From Dunaliella salina (Eukaryota > Chlorophyta > Chlorophyceae > Chlamydomonadales > Dunaliellaceae): 14,339 nucleotides of DNA. The stretch's first letter is position 1; every line of letters starts with the position of its first letter. The stretch is taken from assembly GCA_002284615.2 (NCBI GenBank), contig MU070044.1, positions 139,334 to 153,672 of the forward strand. Direction: 5' to 3'. The position numbers were made by a program, and so were the translations under genes. The notes beneath the pieces are model-generated. The model saw only the letters and a program-made list of their open reading frames with translations, was not told the DNA's origin and ran no database searches. Shown one piece after another: positions 1-7,478 of this stretch.

Positions 1-1001
1 CCCGATCAACCTGACTTAGAGGTGAGTGCTGCTCCGCGCACGCACCAGCCTATCAACTTAGACGAGGTAAGGCAGCTGCTTGCACAAGCGCGTCCACTGC
101 CTCAAGCAGCTCAGGCTACCCAAGCAGGCAGCAGCTCCGCAAGCAAGAGTACCATTGCGTCTGGTTCATCTAGCCCTTCTTTTGCAGGTTCAAGAGGTCC
201 TAGCCCTGACTTTGCTACTCCTGAACCACCTCAGCTCCACAGTAATCCACTTGCAGCTGAGCATATCATCATGGCACTCAACGTGCAAGACCCGCCAATC
301 TTTCATGGTGAGCCTGGGGTTGATGACTTGCCTGCATTCCTGCACAACTTGAAGGCATGGTACCACAGGACAAAGAGCACAAGCTTGCTTGGCTCAGGCC
401 GCCTGTTTGACATAATGGCACACAAGGCCTTTCCCTTAGGGTCTCGAGCAAGTGAGTGGTTTCAAAGCCACTGTGAAGAGATCAGGCTGACAGCTGCTGC
501 TGATCCCAATCCTGATGCTTACCTGCTGCACACCATTAACAAAATTGCCAATGCCTTTGAGTTCATCTCCTTTGACAAGGAACAGCAGCTGGAGATCATG
601 GATTACAAGCCTCCACAAAACATTGCCACCTTTGCCACCACTTTCTACAACCTAGCCACACCTGCAGGTGTTTGCGATGGCAAGGCCGTGCCCAAGCTAA
701 TTTTTGCATACAGCAAACATGCACCTCAGGTGGCGCAGGCTTTGGAGAGTGATTGGAGAGTATAAAAATTGCTCCGCTTGGACAAAACCACCTGAGGTCG
801 CTGGTGGCTGTGGTGCAGAAGCACAACCGCCATCATGCTACCATGGGTCCAGTGCCACCAGTGCGACCAAACAGCCCTAAGCGTGAATCCAATCCTGCTC
901 AACCTGTTGTCCAGTACATCAAGCCACCTTGCCGCTTCCAGATCATGGCTCTCAATCCATTGATGAGTGCTGAAGTTGAAGGAGATGTCAGCATGCAGGA
1001 T

Positions 1002-1040
1002 GCACGGACGTCCGGTCCATGGACCTAGCTAGGTCCGTGC
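1002..1040 (+). repeat. Imperfect hairpin with 12-bp palindrome inside gag
   Basis: The arms gcacggac (1002-1009) and gtccgtgc (1033-1040) are exact reverse complements. Between them lies the perfect 12-bp palindrome ggtccatggacc (1014-1025). The gag frame ends at the TAG at 1026-1028, directly after this palindrome, so the structure may be a small rearrangement or insertion scar rather than original gag sequence. Confidence 0.6.
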
Positions 1041-1058
1041 CTGAGGAGGGAGGTCCGG

Positions 1059-1090
1059 TGCCTCCAGTAGGGTGTGCCTCCAGTAGGGTC
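1059..1090 (+). repeat. Tandem duplication, 16-bp unit x2
   Basis: The string tgcctccagtagggt occurs at 1059-1073 and again at 1075-1089, a 16-bp period. It lies just after the hairpin and adds to the disruption of the gag frame. It looks like replication slippage. Confidence 0.75.
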
Positions 1091-1505
1091 GACCTCGGGG
1101 TACACACCATACTGGAGACAGCTCCCCCCGCCTATGGCGGCGGCCACATATCCAAACATGCACCCACCACCTCAACGTCCTGCCCGCAAGCCTTGCATGC
1201 AGTGTGGACGCGTTCACCCGCCACCGTGCTTTGGCAAGAATTTTGAGCATGCTCTGCGAAGGCAAGTGCACACCACAACAAACCCTGAATCACCTGGGCA
1301 TGCAACATGTGAACTCGCATCCAATGCCGACTTGCAGTGGCCTGCCATGGAACCGTACCAGAGTGCATGCACAGTGGCAGTGGGAGATACATTTTTGCCT
1401 GTGTTTGCTGCAGCACCCTTGCCATTTCAGGCGCCAAGAATGACACTGGAACATGCTGCCAGGCCTGCTGCATTGGGATCTGGCAGTGGTTTTGATTTGG
1501 TGTAA

Positions 1506-2270
1506 GATAATGCAAACAACCCTGTGCTTGTCAAGCCCATGCCAGCACATCTCAGTGTGCCCCTATCTGCATTCAGCGATGTTCAACTGCAGCACCTGGG
1601 GCAAACCCAACCAAATTGCATGATCAATGTGCAGATGAGTGCACTCACTGCCATGCAGCTGCTCTCCAGGTCATCTGTACTTCACAGTGGTCGTCCAGAG
1701 GCGGATGCGCACCCTCCAGCCACTGCCGGCTCAGTGCTGGAAGATGCGTCCCATGCGCTAGCTGCCAAGTCCGCCGCTAATGCCCAGAGCTCATACTTGG
1801 CATCAACAGCTGGCTTGTACATGCTGGACAAAGGTGTGGCATTTCTGCATGATGGGAAAGTGCATGATCTCCCTACCAAGAAACTTTATGACACTGGGTC
1901 TGAGGTTAGTATCATGTCCTTGGCTTATGCACAAATATGTGGCATTCCTTACTCTGCAAGCAGCATGCAAATAGCCACGTCGCGTGGCGGTTCTGGCCAG
2001 GTCATTGGCAAAGTTGAAGGACCAGTACACACAGTTTTGAATCTTGGAAGCAAAATGGAAAGCCGCGCATTTACGCCTGATGCAACTTAATTCTTGGTGG
2101 TTGCGGGTGTGGAGCACATTTACGACGCGTCGCTCTCCTCTCACTGTGCACATGATTGGGGCTCTCGCCCTGATCCAGTGACATTGTTGCGAGGATACCG
2201 CCCTAACCTGACCAGAGGTGATATTTGCACAATGGCCTCTGTGCCTCTTCACACCATCTCAAACAAGTAA
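1506..2270 (+). pseudogene. Ty3/Gypsy retropepsin (aspartic protease), broken
   Basis: Protease domain that would cleave the Gag-Pol polyprotein. The active-site motif is LYDTGSEVSIMS, with DTG at 1890-1898; retropepsins act as dimers, each monomer giving one D-T/S-G. The following GQVIGKVEGPVHTVLNLG fits the next strands. A TAA at 2088-2090 interrupts the frame; reading on in the same frame gives FLVVAGVEHIYDA, which resembles the conserved end of the family (hydrophobic strand, then YD). The frame finally closes with TAA TAG at 2268-2273. It shares a frame with the second half of gag. The catalytic triad is intact but the domain cannot be made whole without readthrough. Confidence 0.8.
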
Positions 2271-2850
2271 TAGCAAAAGCACTTGGCTGCAGGTGTTTTT
2301 GTGCGTGAAGTCACCTTGCACAACAAGGTCCATGAAGCAAAGGCTGGCTCTCTGGCCAACACTTCCAGCCAGACCTCAAGCTTCTCTTAGCACACGCAGG
2401 GACAAGGGCCAAACCAACAACAAGCGCAAAGGGCGCAGGGCATCCCGTCCACCGCCGTGCGCTACAGCACCCACTTCAGCCTCCTACACAAAGGCTGGAA
2501 ACCTCTCAATATTGCATGTGCTCTTGCTGTCAATCACAATGAGCCTGCTGCCACAGGCATACACCATGGACCACACTACTGTGCTGATGCCGCCTTGAGC
2601 ACATATTTTCTCCCAAGCTGCTGAACTACCCTTGGTGGAACATGAGAGCACGATCTTTGGGTATGGCCGTGGCAGCCTACCTGACACCCAAAGCTTGAAC
2701 CTAAAGGGGAAGGTGCAGCCCTTCTATGTTTTACCACTATTAATGACACCCAGCCGGGGGGTAAGCCAAGAGGGGGTGATTTGGGGTAGCCCTCCGAAGG
2801 CCAGTCCCCATGTGCATTCATGTCTCATACAAGTGGTTTATGATAAAAGG
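2271..2850 (+). pseudogene. Gypsy protease-RT linker, eroded
   Basis: Stretch between protease and reverse transcriptase. Short open pieces exist in all three plus frames (for example about 2274-2390 in the protease frame and 2632 onward in the RT frame), but none shows a domain I recognise. A G-rich patch at 2754-2800 (gggggg, then gagggggtgatttgggg) may be a small rearranged segment. The recognisable pol sequence begins around 2850-2890 with residues resembling FAYDVHHLGTYKGD, the usual lead-in to a Gypsy RT. Confidence 0.5.
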
Positions 2851-3540
2851 AGCACTGCATTTGCATACGATGTCCATCACTTGGGTACGTACAAAGGGGA
2901 TGTTGTTCCCTATAAGATAGATCTACAGCACTCACAGCCACTCATTGCCAATGGACGGCGCAAGTCTGCTCTTGAGCAGGAAATTCAAGATGAAAAGCGC
3001 ACAGATCTGCTTAAAGCAGGCCTGATCCAACCAGCTCCACCGGGCACTCAGTATGCAAGTGAGGGCATGTTGCTTACAAAGAAGGAACAGACCACAGATT
3101 TTGCATTGATTGCTGTCACAGCACGAGATCACGGTGATCTCGATGCAATTACTGAGCCTCACAGGTATGGAATGCACCGGCCTGATGAAATGTTCAGAGA
3201 CGTTGCTGGTAACAAGTACTTCACTAAGATGAACTTGCGCTCAAGATTTCTTCAAATCCCTGTAGCCCCAGCAGACCAGCTTGAGACATCATTCTGGTGG
3301 AACAATCAGACATGGATGTGGACAATAATGCCTTTTGGTGCTCGCAATGCCACAGCCCACTTCCAGAGAGTGGTAGATGCAGAAATTGCTAAGGCAGCTT
3401 TGCAAAATCATGTGGCCTCTTTTGTGGATGATCTACACATCTACAGTCCATCTGCTGAAGACCATGTACATCATCTTGAGCAGGTGCTCTCTACGCTGGT
3501 AGGCTGTGGGCTGAAGGCACACCCAGATAAAGTAAAGTCT

Positions 3541-3560
3541 ACGCTGGTACTTACCAGCGT
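3541..3560 (-). promoter_or_regulatory. LINE 3'-terminal stem-loop (SL2), perfect form
   Basis: acgctggta-ct-taccagcgt is a perfect 9-bp stem with a 2-nt loop. It occupies the same place as the ACGC...GCGT stem of the other copies, but with quite different inner pairs. Confidence 0.7.
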
Positions 3561-3581
3561 GCATTAAGGAAAGACCCAGCA

Positions 3582-3599
3582 GTTAGCACTAGCACTAAC
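3582..3599 (-). promoter_or_regulatory. LINE 3' stem-loop (SL1)
   Basis: On the element (minus) strand GTTAGTGC-TA-GTGCTAAC forms 8 pairs with two G-U wobbles. On the opposite strand the two wobbles become C-A mismatches, so pairing is better on the element's RNA strand. It lies just upstream of CTTAATGCACGC, as SL1 does in the other copies. Confidence 0.55.
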
Positions 3600-4474
3600 A
3601 ATGAGCCCCACCAAAGAAGGCTAGCTAGGAGCAGCCCAGCTGATGAGGGTCCGACGGGTCGTCGGCCATCCGTCCGGCTACGCGCCTCACTGTCTTGTAC
3701 GCAATCCTCCCTGTAGCCCCCTTCCCCAAACCCCCATTGCTTATGTTACTCAATTGAATGGCATTTTTGGTGTTGTGAATTTGTTAGGGACTTCAAAGCG
3801 TGATAGTGGAGTTCTTTGGCAGTTTTGTGAGCTGTGTCTTTGGTTAGGGGATCAAGTTTGCAAAGGGGATCAATAGTGTAGGGATTGAAATAGTTCCTGC
3901 AACTCCAATTAGTATGGTATGTAGTGTGACTCTATTATTGCGGTGTGTGCCCTGATGAGATCTTGTAAGCTTTCAATTGTGTGTTTGTGCTGATTTTATG
4001 CAGAGTGGAGAGTTTGTTCAGGTTTGGTGTCAGAACAAAATTTGAGCTGAATAAGGTGGATATCTCTGTCTTTGGGATTCATAACCTGCGGGTGATGTGT
4101 GGAGTCTCTGCCTCCAAAAGGTAAAACTTCAATGCCATCAGGGCGACTGAGCTGACACCCAGATAAAACAGTCATCTGTGCATCCACTATAGGATTTTTT
4201 GGACATAACATCAGTGCTGATGGGCTCCAGCCAGATGAAGCCAAGGTCATGGCTATACGTGCTTTACAGCTGCCCTCTGGTGTAAGTGCATTGCGCAGTG
4301 TCTTAGGGTTCATTGGATACTATCGTTGCCACATCCCGAATTTCAGCAAGATAGCTAGCCCCTTAAATCAGCTGCTCCGCAAGGGCGCTGGTTGGAGGTG
4401 GGAAGCGCCCTAGCAAACTGCTGTTGACGCCCTTAAAGATGAACACCTCTTCCTCTTGGTCTGTATGGTGGGGC

Positions 4475-4492
4475 CCTGCCTTTCAGGACAGG
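4475..4492 (+). promoter_or_regulatory. LINE 3' stem-loop SL1
   Basis: CCTG-CCT-ttc-AGG-a-CAGG: seven pairs with one bulged A. It aligns in position with the SL1 stems of the other copies, though the sequence differs. Confidence 0.6.
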
Positions 4493-4509
4493 TGACCTTC
4501 CCTTAATGC

Positions 4510-4531
4510 ACGCGGCCAAACTGGACTGCGT
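4510..4531 (+). promoter_or_regulatory. LINE 3' stem-loop SL2
   Basis: ACGC-GGCC-aaact-GG(a)CT-GCGT: the outer ACGC/GCGT pairs and the inner pairs form around a bulged A. The pyrimidine tail follows a few bases later. Confidence 0.65.
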
Positions 4532-4565
4532 AGTCTTTTCTTTCTTCTTCTTTTTTCTCTTTTCA

Positions 4566-5040
4566 CCCTTAAAGATGAATCGTGCACAGAAGGCTGCGTG
4601 TCGCGGCACATGAATCCGCATAAGCCGCTTATACTCCATAGCAACTGGTCTCATGAAGGCATAGGGGCTGTTCTTGGGCAGCTTATGATGACGGAAATGA
4701 GAATCTTGTAGCTTGCATCAGCCGCTCCCTCAATGTGCATGAGCGCAATTACAGCTCTCCGCAGGGAGAAATGCTTGCAGCAGTTTGGACAATTAGATCT
4801 TTCCACACTTACTTACATGGTGGTACCAACCTCTCACATATCTTATGACCAAGCAAGATTTGGTTGGTATCTTGGCGCGTTGGGCCATCAGCATTCAACG
4901 AGATAACTTCAAAGTTATCCACCATCCTGGTGCGATCATCAAAATGCAGATTGTTTGTCGCGTATGCCCCAGCCCAGTGCAATTGACACATCTGGTGCTC
5001 GCATGCATGATGACTCACACGCGCTTGCACGCTCAAATCT
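4566..5040 (+). pseudogene. Ty3/Gypsy RNase H, decayed
   Basis: RNase H domain that would degrade the RNA strand of the cDNA hybrid. The first block reads PLILHSNWSHEGIGAVLGQ, where the family has L-x-TDAS-x2-GIGAVLxQ; the catalytic Asp is Asn (AAC, 4643-4645). Next come ERNYSSPQGEMLAAVWTI and HTYLHGG (about 4741-4820). A short deletion and frameshift remove the TDHQ motif, leaving QPLTYLMTKQDL. Then follows LARWAISIQRDNFKVIHHPG (about 4877-4936), the standard end of a Gypsy RNase H. The domain is inactive by several independent lesions. Confidence 0.85.
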
Positions 5041-5892
5041 AGTTGTGCAATTGGCAGCCTGCTCTGTGCTGCTCATCAATGACAGCCTTCTCTCCCTCTT
5101 TTCCCTTCCTCACTTAGCCACTTTTTCAGACACATTTACACCAATAGCAGATGACATGATTTCATGTGTTCAGGACCCAATTCTTCCACCTCTGCCTAAG
5201 GTAAGGTAAGGTTACATCGCTTTATCCGCCTACAGAGGCAGCTGAGTGGAAACACAGAAGCCTGTAACCAGATCAGCCTGAAAAGAAAGCTGTGTTCAGA
5301 AGCGTTAACTGCTGAGAGAAACATGCGCTCAAAATACCACAAAAAATGTGTAGGTTCTCCAGGTACTAACACAAATGGCAAGGGTTTTGAAAGGAAAGCT
5401 CATGATATGTTTCTCTTGAGCCTCTAGACATCCAGAAATCAAGTGCAGGAGAGATGGTCAAGGCCCTGAAATCCTGGTGCACATTCCACCTCTGCCTAAC
5501 CAGCTACCACCAGACCTACAACAGCAATACATTGCCCAAGATGCTGAGGCTGAGAACAGCTTCCGAGGTGGCAAGTTGGCTCCCAGCAATGTTTGGCAAG
5601 AAAACTCGACTATCCGCTATATTCAGGGAAGTCTGCCTGCTGATACACCAGCACATGAAATCATGCGTGCTGCACGCAGAGCTAAGGTGTACACCTGGCA
5701 TGCTGGAACTCATGGCTCATGTTTGCCAATCTTTATGTTGCCCAAAACTTGATCTGAGCATGTCACAGTCGGGGAAAGTGGACACATAAAAGCATGCCAT
5801 AGGTTCAACAGGTCTTCAAGTTACACCTCTAGAAGAAGCCCCCGATGTAATGACATTGACGGTATCAATCATTTCAACAGATTTCCGAACCA
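5041..5892 (+). pseudogene. Gypsy RNase H-integrase connection and integrase start, interrupted
   Basis: After RNase H the sequence reads DPILPPLP (to 5199), is broken by a 284-bp insertion, and resumes at 5484 as IPPLPNQLPPDLQQQYIAQDAEA, then NSTIRYIQGSLPADTPAHEIMRAARRAK (to about 5690). This matches the spacer and the first part of an integrase zinc-binding region (His-containing helix AHEIMR). A frameshift follows, and in the next frame CCPKLDLSMSQ and then PLEEAPDVMTLTVSIISTDF (about 5750-5885) resemble the WPxMxxDV and PW-x-SMDF blocks that lead into the catalytic core. The catalytic core itself is absent: at about 5893 the sequence becomes LINE-like. Confidence 0.6.
5200..5483 (-). mobile_element. 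Unclassified 284-bp insertion with 16-bp target duplication
   Basis: Flanked by perfect 16-bp direct repeats ttccacctctgcctaa (5184-5199 and 5484-5499); Gypsy coding is continuous without it. The left edge is ggtaaggtaaggttaca, so on the minus strand it ends TGTAACCTTACCTTACC, a short pentanucleotide-type tail preceded by TGTAACC. The same TGTAACC precedes the poly(A) of the insertion at 10591-11004. It has no similarity that I can see to the LINE family and no convincing ORF. It is probably a SINE or a 5'-truncated retroelement; I saw no clear RNA polymerase III A and B boxes. Strand is inferred from the tail. Confidence 0.75.
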
Positions 5893-6055
5893 ACATGAGC
5901 AGGACTCACACCAACAGGCACCACGAGGGCCTTTGCCCCTCTATAAAAACCCTCAATAAAGGCAGGTACGGCCCATCCCATTGCATTCAATGCACCATAC
6001 CAACTTGAAGCTGGTATGGAAGCCTGCTGTAATGGAAGAGTCCTGGATTAGAAGT
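5893..6055 (+). mobile_element. LINE fragment (post-zinc-finger segment)
   Basis: Ungapped comparison of the 82 bases beginning agcaggactcac (about 5896) with the long LINE copy beginning agcgggatgcac (about 9832) gives about 58 identities of 82 by hand count. Similarity resumes after a gap of about 25 nt with tggtatgga...gagtcctggattag. The corresponding protein segment in the long copy is HTNRHHAAPSLCAKALSKSQYGSS. Neither the LINE 3' tail nor a target duplication is visible, so this is a recombined or deleted piece rather than a clean insertion. It abuts the Gypsy integrase remnant at about 5893. Confidence 0.7.
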
Positions 6056-6103
6056 ATCCTGCCGTGTGTTGCCTATTGCAACTCAGTCTATTATGCCAAC
6101 GAA

Positions 6104-6362
6104 TGTAAGTTCTACGATTGCGTAGTCTTTTGAAGACTGCACTGCCTCTGAACAACAGTATATTTGCCTACAAATTGCGTGATCCTGTGAACACTTTGCT
6201 ACCTTTGATAACTCGGTATGTTTTGCCTACAATTCCACGCAGTCCAATGAACACTGCGCCTTGGACACCCAGCATATATAGCTTGCACCTAATACATTGC
6301 AAACACCTTGTTTTTTTGCATGTGAACACTCCGCACATTTTGCCTACAAGGTTGCAAGGTTA
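6104..6362 (+). repeat. Decayed tandem array, unit about 59 bp, 4-5 units
   Basis: The 11-mer tttgcctacaa occurs at 6163, 6222 and 6339, spacings of 59 and 117 (about twice 58.5). The missing position (about 6281) holds a degraded version, gcttgcaccta. Within units a second block, tgaacact, recurs (after 6186, 6246 and 6321). The stretch before 6163 (ttctacgattgcgtag...ctctgaacaac) aligns as a further unit. The last unit ends in short aaggttgc/aaggttac repeats (6348-6371). It looks like an old minisatellite. Confidence 0.7.
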
Positions 6363-6371
6363 CAAGGTTAC

Positions 6372-6680
6372 AATGGGAATTGAGCCTTCAGCATTAAGTT
6401 TGGCTGCTCAGCTTCTATAATAAACCAAGTAAACATAGGTGAAGTAGTCTAACGAGTGCAAACGCAGGCATGGTAAAAAAAACACAAGGCAATAACACAC
6501 ATGCAAGACAGATAACTTCGTGCTGCTTGCAGGTTCAAGAAGAAAAATGTAGCAAAAAGGGAGCATGCAAAATAGAATTATCCCGAGTTGTTCAGATAAG
6601 TACACAGTACAGGCACTATAGGGCGTTTTGCTGCTTCAGCTGAGCTGTGCCCCCAGGCAGGTAAATAAAAGAAAAGACAA
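6372..6680. other. No gene seen
   Basis: A-rich non-coding sequence (for example aaaaaaaaaca near 6475). I see no domain, repeat or splice pattern here. Confidence 0.5.
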
Positions 6681-6870
6681 GAAAAGTGGCCCGATTTTGG
6701 CTTCATGTCTACACTTTGAAAGTTGAGCAAGCTACTTGGGATGGCAGTATTCCTCCGACATGTGGTATTTGTGATGCTCAAGGTGACGTGCAAGTTGAAC
6801 AGGATGTTACATTCAAATGCACCCACCCTGAAGTTTGCAACCTTAGCTTAAGTAATGCTCCGTTCTTTTC
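6681..6870 (+). pseudogene. Zinc-finger-like C-terminal fragment of a second retroelement
   Basis: The frame reads ARFWLHVYTLKVEQATWDG, then CGICDAQGDVQVEQDVTF, then KCTHPEVCNLSL. The pattern C-x2-C, an acidic/Gln stretch where families have QDExH, then C-x-HPxVC resembles the zinc-binding region found after RT in many non-LTR elements. The His of the motif is not in its usual place, and coding resemblance stops near NAPFF. The open frame runs on to 7162 but without recognisable content. It could also be chance; no related copy exists elsewhere in the window. Confidence 0.4.
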
Positions 6871-7402
6871 TGGTGCTCACCTTTCACTCTCTCACCCTCC
6901 TTCTCCGATGGCCCCTTTCCTGCCTGCATCTTACCATGTACAGTCTTTCCACATGCCAGGCTTTATCCCTTTCTCCAAGAACTTCTCCTTTAATACGAGC
7001 AGGCTAGCAGCCAGTCGCTTTGACTGGAGGCCTTGTAACCTTGTGGGTGGAGTATCTGCATTCAGGAGTGATGACTATGATGTCATCAAAGCGGCTAAGT
7101 TGTATCGACGTCTGCCAAGGTGGGGACACCCAGTGGGGAATGCTTGCTGGTTTTTGGTATGATGTGCGTTTTAGATGCTAAATCTAAAAGCCCCCCATGT
7201 TTGCTTTCTCTCAAGCCAAACACTCCTCCTTTTGTCATGTACTCCTGTTCCTGTTTCCAACGCCTCTTATCAGGCCGCTCCTTATCTCTGTCCTTTCCAC
7301 CATTAATCATCCCTTGATTTGTTTGCCTCCATAAACCAGAGCAATTGTAAATTGTATTTTCCCTCTTAGGGTTATAAGGAGGAGAAGGCCTCCAGTCAAA
7401 CC
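6871..7402. other. Non-coding stretch with a 15-bp inverted repeat
   Basis: No gene recognised. tttgactggaggcct (7019-7033) and its exact reverse complement aggcctccagtcaaa (7386-7400) face each other about 350 bp apart. Beyond the arms the match goes on imperfectly (ccttgtaacc against ggttataaggaggagaagg). The right arm touches the 3' tail of the minus-strand LINE copy. The interior shows no ORF or transposase; a small non-autonomous foldback element is possible. Confidence 0.5.
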
Positions 7403-7421
7403 AAATAGAAAAGAAAAGCCT

Positions 7422-7441
7422 AAGCAAGCCAGAGGCCGCGT
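7422..7441 (-). promoter_or_regulatory. LINE 3' stem-loop SL2 (partly decayed)
   Basis: On the minus strand ACGC-GGCC-tct-GGCTT-GCTT: the inner pairs remain, while the outer GCGT has changed to GCTT. Confidence 0.5.
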
Positions 7442-7456
7442 GCATTAAGGGGAGTA

Positions 7457-7478
7457 CCCTTAACTGGATAGTTAAAGG
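7457..7478 (-). promoter_or_regulatory. LINE 3' stem-loop SL1
   Basis: On the minus strand CCTTTAACT-ATCC-AGTTAAGGG forms nine pairs including one G-U. It is in the same position as SL1 of the other copies but has different paired bases. Confidence 0.65.

Larger units (their letters stand above)
1..1505 (+). pseudogene. gag: Ty3/Gypsy gag (capsid plus zinc knuckle), decayed, 5' partial
   Basis: Capsid/nucleocapsid polyprotein of an LTR retrotransposon. The frame is already open at base 1, so the real start lies outside the window. The first frame (to 765) has a Ser/Pro/Ala-rich N-terminus, then a Gag-like core beginning near PPIFHGEPGVDDLPAFLHNL and continuing with ASEWFQSH. Near 753-765 the reading shifts to another frame, ends at a TAG (1026-1028) inside a palindrome, and resumes in that same frame at about 1074. 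There a short zinc knuckle CMQCGRVHPPPC (about 1194-1229) has C-x2-C-x3-H-x3-C spacing, a compact variant of the retroviral CCHC box. A TAA at 1503-1505 separates it from the protease frame, which is otherwise continuous. At least one frameshift and two stops make it a pseudogene. Assignment rests on the knuckle, the Gag-like core and the pol domains that follow. Confidence 0.8.
3532..4154 (-). mobile_element. 5'-truncated LINE copy inserted in Gypsy RT
   Basis: A 623-bp insertion flanked by perfect 13-bp direct repeats acacccagataaa (3519-3531 and 4155-4167). On the minus strand it starts inside a LINE ORF: RPDGIEV (RPD at 4137-4145), then DIHLIQLKFCSDTKP (QLK at 4041-4049), then a degenerate LHTILIGVAGTI-like block (about 3890-3930) and TAKELHYHAL. 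These match the RPDAIFV ... DIHFVELKFCPNT ... LHVTLIGVAGII order of the long copy at 7809-11150. It ends with the family 3' tail CTTAATGCACGC...GCGTAGACTTT. Catalytic Glu of ELK is Gln here and the frame is broken. The 5' truncation plus target-site duplication is the signature of target-primed reverse transcription. Confidence 0.88.
2851..4430 (+). pseudogene. pol: Ty3/Gypsy reverse transcriptase, catalytically dead and split by a LINE
   Basis: Reverse transcriptase domain. The part before the insertion (to 3531) contains GLIQPAPPGTQYAS, then motif A as FTKMNLRSRFLQIPV, then MPFGARNATAHFQRVVD, then motif C as FVDD (3421-3432). Motif A should carry a catalytic Asp after K-I/L/M; here the codon at 3232-3234 is AAC (Asn), one G-to-A step from GAC. 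The usual CxDYRxLN segment is also unrecognisable. At 3531 the coding stops at HPDK and resumes after the insertion at 4155 as PDKTVICASTIGFFGHNISADG-like sequence in the same frame, followed by the tether region LGFIGYYR. A TAG at 4411-4413 interrupts the frame before DALKDE. The insertion-free reading is continuous across the 13-bp duplication, which proves the order of events. Confidence 0.9.
4444..4565 (+). mobile_element. Very short LINE 3' end (122 bp) inserted in Gypsy RNase H
   Basis: A 122-bp insertion flanked by perfect 14-bp direct repeats cccttaaagatgaa (4430-4443 and 4566-4579). Its content is only the 3' end of the same LINE family: CCCTTAATGCACGCGGCC, then GCGTAGTC and a pyrimidine-rich tail (cttttctttcttcttc and on). 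The host Gypsy reading runs from VDALKDE before the insertion to DESCTEG after it. This is an extreme 5' truncation. It shows that the last 100 or so bases, with both stem-loops, are what insertion always retains. Confidence 0.9.

Noticed and set aside
5200..5483. tRNA-derived SINE with A and B boxes
   Set aside because: No pair of sequences close enough to the Pol III box consensus at proper spacing was found on either strand.
1..5892. LTRs or primer-binding site of the Gypsy element
   Set aside because: No long terminal direct repeat or tRNA-complementary site could be seen; the 5' end lies outside the window and the 3' end is lost at the LINE junction.
5930..6280. TATA-like strings (ctataaaaacc, catatatagc) as promoters
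   Set aside because: They fall in a LINE fragment and in the decayed tandem array, with no gene downstream.
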